Source of the DNA: Epiperipatus broadwayi
Taxonomy: Eukaryota > Onychophora > Udeonychophora > Euonychophora > Peripatidae
Assembly (NCBI GenBank): GCA_028023455.1
Contig: JAQFVV010006273.1
Location: 3,670,142-3,734,141, forward strand
Direction of reading: 5' to 3'
DNA length: 64,000 nt
Shown: piece after piece, positions 34,040 to 46,999 of the stretch
Layout: every line of letters starts with the position of its first letter
How positions within the stretch are numbered: the first letter of the stretch is position 1
Made by a program: the position numbers and the translations under genes
Notes under the pieces: model-generated
What the model was told of the DNA's origin: nothing
Seen by the model: the letters and a program-made list of their open reading frames with translations, nothing else
The model's database searches: none

Positions 34040-37000
34040 TATTTAATATTTTGTCCAATGTATCTTCCAAAAACAGAATGTAAAAAATTCATCTATGCTG
34101 ATTACACTTTTTGAACATCTTTTGAAATCCATTCAGAAAAAAGCTATCTTATCAAGTATAAGAAATATTTGAAATCATTTTCAAAAGACTCACATTTTAT
34201 CCTTAACCTTATGAAGACAGTATGCACAATTTTTCATTCATAAACAGGAATATATATTCTAAATTTAATACAACTTTCTGCAATAGTAGATTGTAACACA
34301 ATTCTGTGCCCATACTACCTGATAGTAATCTTATATCATAGTCTAACTTATTTTTGTCATATAATAAATATTAAATTGAAAATAAATCCTAGGCATAACT
34401 TCTGTGGAAAGCTGACTGGCACTATTTAGGATTATAATACAAATGCTCAGCTCCTTTTGCATTAATTATTGGTAAATATTTTTTTCTTGTATAATGAAAA
34501 ATTGTTTACACTACTCTTCTGAATATAAATTCAATTAACTTAATGTTAATGGTTTTCATACTTCCACAAATTTCTCCTTCAGATATTATGAGACAAGTTG
34601 TTTCACAACAATGTATAATTGTTATCATCTACATTTATAAATCTATTAAATCCTTGAGTAACTTTATTAAAAAAATTTCCACTACCTCCCATGACATAAT
34701 TTCATTAACCAATACTGCTCTTGAACCAAATTCTCCTTTCTAAAGACATATCCAAAATTTTTTTAAAACAACTAAAAATCTAACAATAAAGACATCAGAA
34801 TTTGGTTTTCATAAATATTACTGAAGTCTCACCACCAAATTCAGAATAACCCATAATTGCTATCTAATCTATTTTAGAAATAAATTTAAAAATGACCTAT
34901 GATTTAATAGTTTAATGGTTTTCAAATTTACACATACAATGGCAGAAGATTGTCTAAAAAAACATTCAGCTATAAATATGTAAAAGTATTGCTTTGCAAA
35001 TTAAGTATTATTATTATGCTATTCTAAGCATCTGGTGATCGATCTTGTTTTGCTTTATTATTCTTACTGGTCATGATTTTACTAATATATAATAATGACC
35101 TTTTTTTTAGCTGCTTCTTATTTTCAAATCAAGAAAGTATGTGAATTAAAAAGAATTGTCTCATATTAAATACAATATTATCAGATTTTGTAAAGTTAAA
35201 GCAGGAGTGGAATAGGATGCATTACAAATAAAAAAAATTGAAGAACCAAACAAAATGACAAGACTTAATGTAAGATAATAAACAGAGATAATTCAGATTT
35301 ATGATATAAAAAGTTCTCAATATGATGAAGAAATATGAGAATTTTTATATAATTATACACATCTTAAACTTATGAAAGATTTTAATGCTAGAAATGAAAA
35401 TCAAAGGAAAAGTGTTAATTCTGGGTATGGACATAGTGACAGATATAAAAAAAAAAAAAAAGGGCATACAGTTATATACATCTTCATCAGATAAACTTTT
35501 AATAATATTTTTAAAATAAAAACATTAAAAAGTATTGAAATAATTTTTAGGATATATTCTTGGTAAGTTTATGGAAAAAGAAAGGCTACTTGTGACTTTT
35601 CAAGTAAACCAAGATGGCAGCCCATATTTACGATAAATGTACAGTTTTGAGAATCTATAATCTACCGAAGCTGTGTTAATTGTTAAATTAAATAAAATTA
35701 ATATATTGATTGTTAAATTTAAAAAAGAAATAAATTCTGATAAATTTCATGAAGAAGCTTTATTTCAATTTTTTTTTTTGCTTATATTATAATGTGGAAA
35801 ATGATGAGATGCTTTTAACATTGCCATACTTTGGTTCAATCAGTGTGTTTGTTTTTTTTTGTCAGCAGTTTTTTTTTTTTTTTTTGGTAAAGTGTCATAA
35901 TAATAAAAATTGGGGACTTTCCTGTCATAGAATGTGATGCAGTGGATTATTTCTAAAGATATGGAATCCTGATCTCTCGAAAAGTCTGCATTAATGATCA
36001 CAGTATGATTGCATGCCACTGACATGAATAAAGTGTAAAGTATGATTTTTTTTTTGGAGAAAAGTCCAAAATTGAAATGGAAATGAATATATTTAAATGA
36101 GAATACAGCAAAGTTATGTTATATTTTGACTTACAGACAATAACTTCTTCAGCAATGTAATGAACTTAATAGATCTAATATAGAGAGTTGATATTAATGC
36201 AAAATTAATGAGACAAAAACTATTAAGAAAAACAGTACTAACAATTGATATCCTTAACCTTCTAAATATAACTTAAATAAAGAAATGAGAAACACATTCC
36301 TGTTTGAAGTCTTAGTTATCTTCATATTTTTCAAAATCATATTTATTTGTATTTTTTCATGTATTTAACATACTTATATATATTTAACCGCTTTAATTTG
36401 AGGACTACCCACTGTTTATTAAGAAAAATTATTAAATATCTGTACAAAATAAGAACTTTTGATTTCATGCTATCTTTTCTCATAAGGGTTTCATGGTCTG
36501 TTGAAGATCGGAAAATCCTTCTCTAAAACCTGTACTTTCCTACAAACTCCTATATTCATATTCTATTCTTTTTTTTAGAATTTTCCCAATTGTTATCCTC
36601 CATAGTAACTTCTCTTTCTGTCTTTTATGATCTGCTTCCATTCAATGGGAATCTTTTCACTATTAATGAAGTTTTGGAAGAAAATCATCAGATTTATTAC
36701 AAAAACTAATTGCAAAATCTATCCGATGATTCATACACACATTTCATCAGTCTCAATTTAAAAAGAAATTTCTCTAGAACGTCCGTCGTCCGTCCCCCCC
36801 CCCCCCCCAAAAAAAAAAAAATCAATTAGCTGAATATTAATTATATAGATTTAGACAAATTACAATTTCTTTTTTGTTGTTGTTGTTTATCAAGCAATTA
36901 TCACTTTTTATTTTAATATATTAATTTACAATCATGCAATAATGATCTCTGACAATCCATTATAAAATTAAATAAATTTTGCAATACTACATTAAGTTCA

Positions 37001-37885
37001 ATTTCTGCGGATAAATAATTAGATAAAAAAATACCTCAAGTCTAACTTCTAAATCCAGAGAAAGCCATTTTAACTTGTACTTATCACAGTTGACCTAGAT
37101 CGCTCATATTTGAAAACTGAATCTAAAATTAGCAACCAAACAATTTGGAAACAATCGCAGTTTGTCTCCTATTTGGTTTCTTAGCTAAAATGTAATTATT
37201 CTGAGGTTTAATGGTCTTTTACTTGCTTAATACAATACGAATCTTCCTTGTTTTCTTAACTTAAATTTATTGAATCAACATGAAAATCAAATATTCAAAT
37301 ATATGCTTAACATTTAAATGTCTTAATAATACAAAAATTGTAGTATCTTATGATGTAATTGTAAATTTGATATGCTATAATAAATTAAGATTCAGACAAT
37401 TACAAATTACTACTAATTCATATGCTTAAACATTTCAATCTGCTTAGGGCAATAAACGTAGCGATTCTTATTTTTTTATTATATACATTTAACGTCACGC
37501 TTCAAGCAATGAAAAAGTGAATCCTTTTTTTAAATGTTACAGTTTGAAATGCTATCTTATAAATATGGATAAATTTTTATAAAAGCATTATCCTTTTGAA
37601 TTGCGCTTTTTAAAAAAAATAATTCTTAGATATCACTGTTACACGTAATTTCTACGAGGGGAAATCTATTATAATCATTTTTGCTAGCGATGCAGATAAA
37701 AATGTACACACATTTTAAGATTTTGTGTTCGATATCGCAGTAGATAATACCTGATTGTATTGCTTGTTTAATACACATCACATCCTGGTAATCTTAAATA
37801 AATAAATAAATTCCTGATTCAGTCGAATTTCTAAAAAAGATAATAGTTTATGGAATATCAGTATCTTTTATAAATTTAAATAAAA
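34040..37885. other. AT-rich DNA with homopolymers
   Basis: Contains poly-T at 35870-35885 and a 15-base C run joined to a 13-base A run at 36794-36821. A faint LINE-endonuclease-like word (FNARNENQRKSVNSGYGH, plus strand, near 35383) suggests a decayed RTE 5' part at about 35200-35440. Nothing else is recognised. Confidence 0.35.
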
Positions 37886-37892
37886 TATAGCC

Positions 37893-38000
37893 GTCAAGCA
37901 TTGGTGGTCGAGAGGTCAGCGACCGCTGCTTTACAAGCAGTTGTCCCGGGTTAGCGGGTTCCCTTCCCGGCTGATGCTATGACACATGAGAGAAAAAAAT
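37893..38000 (+). mobile_element. tRNA-derived SINE
   Basis: Starts GTCAAGCATTGGTGGTCGAG, then GCTGCTTTACAAGCAGTTGT, then GCGGGTTCCCTTCCCGGCTG, and ends TATGACACATGAGAGAAAAA. It is the full-length version of the tail seen at 15221. The flanks share AATATAG on the left and AATATATAG on the right, so the duplication is not exact. Confidence 0.8.
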
Positions 38001-39049
38001 ATATAGCTTTAAATTATATGCACAGTGTTTCCTCCTCTTTTATTCACGCTTAAAGCAGTCATCTGGTTTAGTATTTAAGCAATCGATTCTGGCACTTGCA
38101 TTCAACTAGCTAATATGTTGAACCTTAAAAGTCCCTGATTATTTAAAATTTTAATTGGATATTGATCCACTAATACTCATAAGGCACTAGTGGAGTACTG
38201 CATGGTTTAATGCAGTAGTATGGGTGATGCAGGAGCTAAAAGAGTCAGGAATTGTGCTCACCCTACTTATAGAATTCATAGATAAGCAAATAGTGAAATG
38301 ACTTTCAGATATGAATGTTGACTGTGAATAACAAACAAACAATGCTTTATTATAGGATGGAATGTAGGTTCATCAAATGCTAGATACTATTTTCTTCACT
38401 AACAGTTTTTTTGGTTTTTTTTTTAACTTCAGTCACTTAAGTCAGTTTAGGGCTTGCTTGTCATGAGTCTCCCATGCAATCAGTCATCTTCCTATTTAAC
38501 TCAGATTTTTGAGTATGTATTGTGTGATCGCATTCCATCTTTTAGTTACATGTGTAGCATTTCTTAATCTAATTCTCTCTTTTTTTTTTTTTTAGCTTAA
38601 GTCCGCAAGTAATAAGGAAGAAATAATGAGAAAGGCATAATAAACTGGAAGCCTTTAATTGTGATTTTTATTTGAGTTACTATACAATCACTAATGATTC
38701 TGTTTGAAACTGGATTTGATACTGAAATTCTAACTGGCAAATAATGGATGTTTTGGCAGCCCTATGCGTATATGGAAGTGGAAAGAGCCTAAAAATTAGC
38801 ACATCTCACACATCACAGTTGTCATACCTAACAGATTACTCATTACAGTGAAAGAAATAATAATAATATTAGCAGTAATGAAAAAGTAGAAGGCCATGGT
38901 AGGATTAAAAATAAACATAATAAATGTAATTTTTCTTAATAATATGTACATAGAATGTGTGTAAATTTTACTTAATACAAATTCTTCAAGAGCAGAATGA
39001 AGGACTACACTTGTGACTAAAGAAGCTGTCAAAATTTGTGATCAACATA

Positions 39050-40060
39050 GCTGCTTTTAATGAAATTAATCTTCTAGAGGAATTGAATTTGCTGTAAAAT
39101 CTAATTTAGTATCTTCTATTCTTAGAATTTACCATTTTATCAATGAAAAATTAATGGTATTAAAACTTGCCTCGCATACTGGTACTGGTGTTTATTTTAT
39201 TAGTGCCTATACTCCAGCCTTAGATTTAGAGAATTAAAAAAAAGAAAGCTTTTATATATTATTGGATAGTATAATTAGAGCAATACAATTAAAATATCAA
39301 GTTTTTCTTCTTGAAAACTTTAATGCATGTGTTGATCAAAAGCTGTGTCAAATAATGATGTTGGTGGGTATAAATTCCAATGATCAGTCATTATTGAATA
39401 TTCACACAACATTCAGAATGACTATTACAGACACTTTGCTTAGGCAGAAGAACACTATAAAAATGCATGGATGCATTTACGCACAAAACAAAGATGACAT
39501 TTAATAGATTACATGATAATTAAGAGTCAAAATATAAAAGAAATTCTTATTATGTGAGTGCTTACGAGCAAAGATTTTGAAATGGATTATAAATTAGTAT
39601 ACTCCAAGATAAAAGTAATAAATGCACTAAAGATAAATCTTATTCTAACCATATTCACAAGAAAAATGATATTGATTCTTTAAATGTATCTACTATATGC
39701 AGTAAATTCCAATAGTTATTAAACAATAAAATTGCTAATTTGGATCATAAAGGATTTAAATATTACCAAAATATGGAAACAAAATGGACATTAATAAATA
39801 TATTTCTGGGTTTACTAAAAAAAATAATCATGATGAGTTTTCTGACAATAATTTTAATAATACGATTTTTGCAGAATAATGAATTAAATGTGGAAATTTT
39901 TAATAAATACAAATCTGAAGGTAGAAATTCAATGATTGATATGTAGTTTTAAAAATTATTGGTAAATTAAAATGCAAAGAAGGTGCAAACATTCATTGAT
40001 TATGATCATTCTAAATCTTTTTTATGCATTGAAAGCAACATATGAATTTGAATAATAGTA
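39050..40060 (+). pseudogene. LINE apurinic-type endonuclease, degraded
   Basis: Plus-strand translation reads, across stops, VYFISAYTPALDLE, then FLLENFNACVDQK (LGDFNA motif with the catalytic Asp region altered), SNDQSLLNIHTTFRMTITDT, LLRQKNTIKMHG and DHKLVYSKIKV near 39585. These correspond in order to the exonuclease-endonuclease-phosphatase domain of APE-type LINEs, ending in the DHRLV-like motif. YDHSKSFLCIESNI near 40000 fits the linker before the RT. The EN is broken by several stops. Its RT has been lost or is interrupted by the repeat at 40068. Confidence 0.72.
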
Positions 40061-40067
40061 TAACAAT

Positions 40068-40225
40068 TCTCACTGAAGATGGCTACAAGCTAGAACCTAG
40101 TTTGGGGTTATTGAATGAGAAGACACTGGATAAGGATTTTGATGCACAAATTCCAGGAACCATTGATTACTATGTCACATTGGGTGGCACTACTGTGTGG
40201 AAAGAATTACAACTGTTTTAACTTA
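40068..40225 (+). repeat. Single arm of fold-back family FB-A
   Basis: Matches the right arm of 195-475: CTCACTGA, AACCTAGTTTG-GG-TATTGAATGAG, CACTGGATAAGGATTTT, GCACAAAT, CCATTGATTAC and GTGGCACTAC in the same order. A shorter copy (CATCCATTGATTAG, AGTGGCACTACAGTATGGA) lies at 40875-40960. Confidence 0.7.
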
Positions 40226-40229
40226 TTGA

Positions 40230-42800
40230 ATTCTGGATTTACAATATTCTGAAGATTGTGCTAATTTTTCCATTTCAAAAGATGCTTTCCAGCATGTGCA
40301 TAGTGTTTTAAACACAACATTTACAAATTTTATTTTAAAATTAATATTTAAAAAAATATTGGTCAGTGATGGTAGAAAAATCTTTGGCAATTTTTTAACT
40401 TTAGATGGTTATCAACTTGAGAATGTAAACCAATTTAACAATACTTTGGTAGTTTTATAGATAGAAAAATGACATATTGTGGTACAACAAGGATTTCAAT
40501 GTTTTGCTACTGCTTTTAATAAGTTTAAAGATGGGATATTTCATCACAGCAAAGTAGCATCTGTCATACCCTTCATGAGATTGGACATGTAAAATGAATG
40601 AAGAATGTTAAACTTCTTAAAAGAGTGTTTTGTAGTGAATAAGAACATGGTTTTTATTGGTAAGTAGACTCCATCTATCACTATAAAGATTACATCAAAG
40701 ACATTTAAAAAAAATACAATTTGATTGTTTCCATAAGGAATATATGGCAGACATTAGAAAAAAATTGGAAAGATACAATTAAACATATTGTTGATGTATT
40801 TTTAAAAAAATTATGCTGAAAAATTAAAAATCAGCATCACAAAATATTAAATAAAAAATAGAACAGCATATTTTATATGTGGATGTATTTATGGCATCCA
40901 TTGATTAGTCTGTCTTGTTTAGAGTGGCACTACAGTATGGAGAGAGTTTTGCCTATTATAACAACAGCTATGAGCAAGCATGAAAGATAGTGATCACGTG
41001 ATTAATTAGTATGGGTGTTATAAAAAATAAATATACATAGTTCATGAGAGAAAGCATGGAAAAGGATGTTATATAGCAGAGACAGCAGGAATAATATTGG
41101 GGATTAAATGTGGATACTATGAACAGTTTGCCACCACACCATAACCATCATATTTGGGTGAAGAAGATAAGATACTTTTATGAACAACGTCTAGTTAATC
41201 ATCCGCAAGGAAATAATTAGAAGATTTTCTTAGAAAGTCCATACAGTAGTGCTGCTTTGCTTCATGGGGAAATGCCTTCATGTTGAAAGATGATCGTAAA
41301 TGTAAATGAAAACTATATCGTCTACTGCTCGAGACCTTTTCCAGAAGAAAAATGTTAGCAATAGACTTATACTTTATCTTATCATGTAAATGAAAATGAA
41401 AGAAAAAGAAATCCAGATGAGTTATTCTTTATATTTTAAATCTGTCATTTTATTTCCATTTAAGTAGAGAAAAATGAGAATTATTTCTTCTCAGAAAAGC
41501 CTATTTGTTAAATAAGAATTGAGTTAGGTTCAATTTTTATATATATAAAATAATCATATGACAAATTTTGAGACATTTTAATAATTATAAATACTTCAAT
41601 TTTTGTTGGATAACTTTTGAAAAAAATATCTTTTATGTAGTTTTAATTATTTATATATATATTATTTTTAATGAATAAAAAAGAAATGGTAAGATTTTTA
41701 TCTTTGAAGAAATTAAGTGTTATAGGAAAAGTTGCTTATCAATTGAAGAATAAATATAATTTTTTAAAATAAAAAACCTTTCTTGTAAAAAAATAAATCA
41801 GTAGGTCAAGACTTAATACAATAATTCCTGAGGCAGTCACGTGATTTAAAAGAAGACTCATATCGAGGTTTTTTTTTAAATGGTGTGGTAAAAAATTCAG
41901 TAAAGTTGAGCTCAGCAGTAAAAAAGCTCAGCTTGGTAGTTTGATGTTAAACTGGTTTTATTTTAAAAAGGTGATTTTTATAAATATATATAATATTATT
42001 AAGTGTGCAAGAATTGTGTGATAAACTCTTGCTAAAACTGATCTTAGCTGACCCAGCCATGTAATCAATCTCACTGAAAAAATGGAGAAAGAAAATATAC
42101 TTGGAAGAAATTTTTAAGTATTTTTATATATTGATCAATCTAAAATTATAGTTGCCTCAGCTTATGTTGTTAAAAGAAAAAAAAAGAAATAGCTAGGATT
42201 ACAAGAAAAAAAAAAACTAAATTGAAGAAAATAACTATTGAGAAAGCTTTTACAAAAAAATTTAAAAACAAGAGATTGACTAACTGCAAATTATACAAGA
42301 GACACTCAAACTACAAAAATAATAATAATAAAAAAACTAATATTTCATGATAAGAAAAGGTTTTATAGTGTGCACATCTATATTCATGTCACTTTATAAG
42401 CAAGTGAATAATTGAAAATATTGAATTCTTTAGCAGTTTTGTTGAAAATATATATTTTTACTTTGTTAAAATTGTAAGGAAATATCCTCATTAGTTGTCT
42501 TTCTTTAGGTGAAATATTTTTTATAAAATTTAATTATTGTAAGGAATTAAGTCATTACATTAGATGATAATTAAAAAGAATCAGAAGGGAATTCTAATTA
42601 TGTGTGACATATAACATTATGTCTGCATTGTATGAAGTGTTTATAATATGTATTAACCTTAGCTTTGACACATTACTTTCTAAATTTTTTTCTTTTATAT
42701 GTATTTTTTTACTAAAACAATAAATTATTACTGAAATTGGTTTTTTGTTTTCATTTTTCCAACTATTTGTTCTGTGAATTATCAGGTGTGGACGACTGAT
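40230..42800. other. AT-rich DNA, nothing further recognised
   Basis: Besides the short FB-A piece at 40875-40960, only AT-rich sequence and homopolymers are seen. Confidence 0.4.
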
Positions 42801-42819
42801 TTCTTTCTTGAGTCATGCT

Positions 42820-43086
42820 TTAATAGTAATCTAAATCTGAGGATAATGGAAAAATTTTATTATATAGGTGTACATATTTTCTCTTATTTACTTCAATAAT
42901 TTCTAGAATACTTATGATTCCAAAGCTAGATTGGGCATAACAGTATGTGCGTATAAGTTTATAGCCATCCAGATGATTTTCTGTGGACTTATCTAGATCA
43001 GGGCAAACAAACCCTTTTGTAGGTATATGCACAACAAACAAATTTAATAGGCATTGTGGGCACAAAAAAGAACAATCATTTCATCA
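42820..43086 (-). CDS. Unrecognised open frame with a CPxC motif
   Basis: A minus-strand frame open from a stop at about 43087 down to 42820 reads NDCSFLCPQCLLNLFVVHIP, continues through GFVCPDLDKSTENHLDGYKL and ends FPLSSDLDYY. CPQC and a further Cys could bind a metal, but the pattern matches no family I know. There is no ATG near the start, so if real it is an internal or terminal exon. Codon use is mixed. It could equally be a piece of a repeat. Confidence 0.25.
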
Positions 43087-43149
43087 AAATATACTTTGAC
43101 ATGACATCTTTTTTTTTGTAATTTTTTTTCTAGATTCAATTTACAAGAA

Positions 43150-43935
43150 TACGGCTTTACCTTTGGATAGTTGTTTGGAATCTGGTAATGGTTCCATGGT
43201 TCAAATCCACAAAAACACTAATTAAAAAATATTGTTTTAATAATTAATTATTTACTCAATTATGGTTGAATTTTCCAATATTTTCTAGAAAATCATAATT
43301 CTAAAATTTAATTTTTGAACACAAACTTCTAAGATGCTCATTCATATCATTCCTTTTATAAATTTACATATATGTTTTATATTTTTTAAATCAAAATATC
43401 TTTACATTTTTTCCCCATGAATATTATTACCATTCTATTGTTATCACATTTTTCCACATACTAAAATATCATTGTAGAAGTTCAATGGGATACAATTATT
43501 TTTAAGTAAATATCTGTCAATCAAATTTATTTGTTTGATGTTATTTTTTAGAGTATAATTGTTAAATACTCTTACATCTTCCCTATTGGATCTCTCTTCA
43601 TCAACGTTATTTTCATAAAATAAAAATAAAAACATTTTTCTCTTATTTCTTTTTTCATCATTATACTCCAATTTATTAAAATTAATATCTTCAGGTTTTG
43701 GATTCATTACAATAATGAATATAATTTTAAAAACAAGTTTATTTATCTTCCATATAATGTCAATTTTACTATCTCTTAATAATTCAGATTAATTGATAAT
43801 ACACAATTATAATAAACTTAAAAAAATATCCACTTATTTTCCTAGTAATTAAAAAAATGATTCTGGGATTCAAACCAAGATTCCAATACCAGATTCCAAA
43901 CAGAGTTTGCTAGAAACCAATAGGATAAAGTAACA
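43150..43935. repeat. Inverted tRNA-like repeats around an open frame
   Basis: TGTTTGGAATCTGGTAATGG at about 43170 and the reverse complement of 43865-43912 (TGTTTGGAATCTGGTATTGG) continue alike into GGTTCAAATCC and GGTTTGAATCC, B-box-like words. About 640 bp lies between, including the minus-strand frame at 43444-43707. It may be a SINE pair or a DNA element with terminal inverted repeats. Confidence 0.5.
43444..43707 (-). CDS. Hypothetical 87-residue hydrophilic protein or exon
   Basis: Starts at an ATG (43707) preceded by TTCATTATTGTA and encodes MNPKPEDINFNKLEYNDEKR, a basic Lys/Arg stretch, FLFLFYENNVDEERSNREDV and a C-terminus ending NDILVCGKM. No membrane segment, signal peptide or known domain is seen. 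It lies inside the inverted-repeat element at 43150-43935, so it may be an element-encoded or captured frame. Its Lys/Asn/Glu content partly reflects A-rich DNA. Confidence 0.3.
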   Translation of the reverse strand: MNPKPEDINFNKLEYNDEKRNKRKMFLFLFYENNVDEERSNREDVRVFNNYTLKNNIKQINLIDRYLLKNNCIPLNFYNDILVCGKM

Positions 43936-44509
43936 TAATTAAAATGAATTATTATAATAGCAATATAAAAACTATTATAATACATATAATTATAAAAATA
44001 TTTATTTAATAATAATTAGTTTATTAATGTAATAGTTTATTTATGAAATTGTAATATAATTTCATAAGTGAGTACATTTTACTGAGAAGGTTGTGACGTA
44101 TTTCTTTACACACTTTCTTAAAATGCCTTTCAATACTATATTTTTTAATTGTTATGTTGAGAATGCACAAAAGACATAAGGTATGTTCCTTTATTTCCAT
44201 AAAACAATATTATTCTTTTCATTCTTCTTGGAAGTTGTAAAGATGAGGCTGTTTACCTAATCCTGCTTCAGAAATGTTAGTGGAGTTTTTTTAAAATGTT
44301 ATAAACAAGTAATTTTTATCAAAAAATAATTATTATAAATTCACAACATAAGAGAAACAACTATTTCACAGACAATGTAATGCAAGTTGTTAATATTAAC
44401 AAATTCTTGATAGACATACACCTGATGTTGTACACACAGCAGATTAATAAGAAAGAGTTATCAGAGAAAGAGAGCTAGTTAAAACAAAAACATTACTTGA
44501 TTGTATAGT

Positions 44510-45140
44510 AATCGATGTATTAAACAACCTCACCTTTTCATTCTTTTTATTCCTCAAATGATCCCCAAGATGCATTTTGTGCTGAACCAGCACTCATTAG
44601 TTGGCCTAATTCACCATCTCCCATATATATCTATTACATGAAGAGTATTTATCTATGGCAAATTGTCACATCTTTATTTACAACCACCAATCTTACTTCA
44701 CTCACAACCTTGAATTCATGCACTTTTGATAAAACAATTTATCACTAATCATTCATTAAACTAGAGTTTTTCTCTAGCATAGATATGAACTTTAATCCAG
44801 GTTAAAGATTAATATATCTGATTATTTATATACACAATCATAGCACTATTCAGCTTTAATTTTTATATGTGTAATATCTTTATCGATGTATTAAACATCC
44901 TCCACACTTTTTCATTCTTTTTATTCCTTATATAAATAAAGATGCAATAAAAGACAAATGACCCCCAAGGTGCATTTCATGCTGAACCAGCACTCATCAG
45001 TTGGCCTAGGTAACCATCTCCCATATATATATATATATTAAACTATGAGTATTTATCTATGGCAAATTGTCACGTCTTTATTTACAACTGCTAATCTTAC
45101 TTCATTCACAACCTCAACTTCATCCACTTTTGATAAACAT
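44510..45140. repeat. Direct repeat of about 250 bp, two diverged copies
   Basis: 44510-44755 and 44882-45140 share ATCGATGTATTAAACA, TTTTCATTCTTTTTATTCCT, TGCTGAACCAGCACTCAT, AGTTGGCCTA, CCATCTCCCATATATAT and GTATTTATCTATGGCAAATT in order. Copy two carries a 29-base insertion after TTCCT. The two are separated by 126 bases of unrelated DNA. Confidence 0.85.
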
Positions 45141-45689
45141 AATATATACAGTAATATTAATGTTTTATATTTTTACTATTATAAAATTATTTTTTATTTT
45201 TTTAATTATTTTTACACATGTAAAAAATGTTGTTTAAAATGTACTTTTTAGATAATTGTATCATGAGTGGTTAGAATATCAATCATGGTGCATATATGCC
45301 AATGGATGTGGAGCTGGCTACTCCTGATCTAACAGGTGCTAAGAACATAAAAATTGCCTTTGAACCCATTCTTTATAGATTTTATGATGAATACTATTTT
45401 ATTAATGGCTAGTATACTCAAAGTACCAGATGTTCCAGAGCATTGACAATTATCATCATTATTATTTTTATTATTATAATTATTTTAGGACATTTGAGCA
45501 TGCATATAAAATTTTGTTTTTATAGTATCTCCAAATTTGGCATTAGCTAGATGATAATTAGCCTCAGATTTTATATTATGTCCAATTTTAAATTCATTTC
45601 CAAAGGACTAACTTTGCTTGTTTATCAATGTTGCTGGTGGTATTATGTCATCATCATTAACCATTATCAATCCATTGCAGGATAAAGAT

Positions 45690-46760
45690 CTCTTCCTGTT
45701 CAATTGACTTCTGATCTTTAGCTTCTCTTCTCTACATCACCCCTGCACACTTTCTTATTTCATCCATCCATCTCACATGTGGTCTCTTTCTGGGTCTTTT
45801 ACAACCTCTTGGAATCCAGTTTAAAATTCCAATTGTCCATCTATTATCATCTCCTAGTAATATGCCCATCCCAACTCCAGTCTTTTAATTTTTTCAATGA
45901 GGTCAGTAATACCTGTTTATTCTCTTACCCATATATTGCATTTTTGATCTCTTCTTGTTACTCCCAACATGCATCTATCCATACTTCTTTGAGTGGTCTG
46001 AAGTCTGTATTGCTCTTCTATTAAGTATCCAAGTCTCAGATTTATAAGTAAGAACTGGTAAAACATATTTATTAAAAACTTTCTTTTCAAACACATAGGC
46101 ATATTTCCTTTTAGTATCAAGTTATTTTACCAAAAGCACACCAACCAAGTTTAATTCTATGTTAATTTCATCCATTATGTTTCCATCTGTATTAATAACC
46201 TGACCAGGTATTTATAGCTGTTAACTTCTTCTAACTCATCATAATCAATCTTTATTTTCATATTTTGAGAAAATCCATTAAACATTACTTTAGACTTTTT
46301 AACATTTATCTTTAGTCCTACTTTCATCTGATAACTCCTACAACATTTTCTGCAGCTCTAAAACATTATTTGCAAAAACAACTAACTATATCATCTGCAA
46401 AATCTAAATGATTTAAATAATCTCCATTTACTTTCATTCCTTTAGCTACGCATTTTAATCCACAAAATACTTCTTGCAGCACTGCTGTAAAAAGTTTTAA
46501 AGTTTTGGAGTCACCTTGTCTTACACTCATCTCAATGTTAACCTTCCTAGTATCATTAGGTAATCTAATTGTTGTTGCATTTTTATAAGTATTCTTTAAA
46601 ATATGACAATATCCTGGATCTATATTTTGATGATCCAATGCTTTAATCACTGAAGAAATGTTTATAGAATCAAATGCCTTTTCATAATCTACAAATTATT
46701 ATTTATATGTTGCTTATTAGTTACTTTAGATGCAGACAGTTTCTATGCCCATTTTCAATC
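45690..46760 (-). mobile_element. RTE-type LINE, 3' half, minus strand
   Basis: The best RTE copy in the window. In transcription order, the RT palm comes first (46366-46650). The thumb region follows, then a C-terminal stretch containing MLGVTRRDQK (near 45950) and a tail that reads GCKRPRKRPHVRWMDEIRKC near 45770. This tail is typical of RTE-clade elements. The endonuclease half is absent. Related copies are at 4020-5060 (minus) and 22370-23130 (plus). Confidence 0.82.
46366..46650 (-). pseudogene. RTE reverse transcriptase palm fragment
   Basis: A 94-residue open frame. KALDHQNIDPGYCHILKNTY (3-22), SVRQGDSKTLKLF (42-54; RT motif B, normally RQGD plus P-LF) and LDFADDIV (82-89; motif C, FADD catalytic Asp pair). 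The Pro expected in SPKLF is replaced. It is open by chance of preservation, as flanking RT sequence is frameshifted. Confidence 0.8.
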
Positions 46761-46901
46761 CTCAGTAAAAGCAGTAATGCTTTTGTGTATGACAATTTTT
46801 TTTTGATAATAATCACTTGTACAACCCCTAACAATACCCTTATCCATTACCTTTATTATATATATATATTGTACATATACATATATATAGAGATTATTTA
46901 A

Positions 46902-46913
<12 letters not shown>

Positions 46914-46946
<33 letters not shown>
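46914..46946. repeat. (GA)n microsatellite
   Basis: About 16 GA units following a (TA)n stretch. Confidence 0.97.
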
Positions 46947-46950
<4 letters not shown>

Positions 46951-46999
46951 GTGTATATGTGCACAAAATATATAGATATACATTTTTGTGTGATTATAA

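Noticed and set aside
37893-38000. Functional serine tRNA gene
   Set aside because: The tRNA-like part resembles tRNA-Ser, but it has a non-tRNA tail with an A-run and belongs to a five-copy family with target duplications, so it is a SINE.
46755-46964. 69-codon minus-strand frame rich in Leu-Ser and Ile-Tyr
   Set aside because: It reads through the (GA)n and (TA)n microsatellites.
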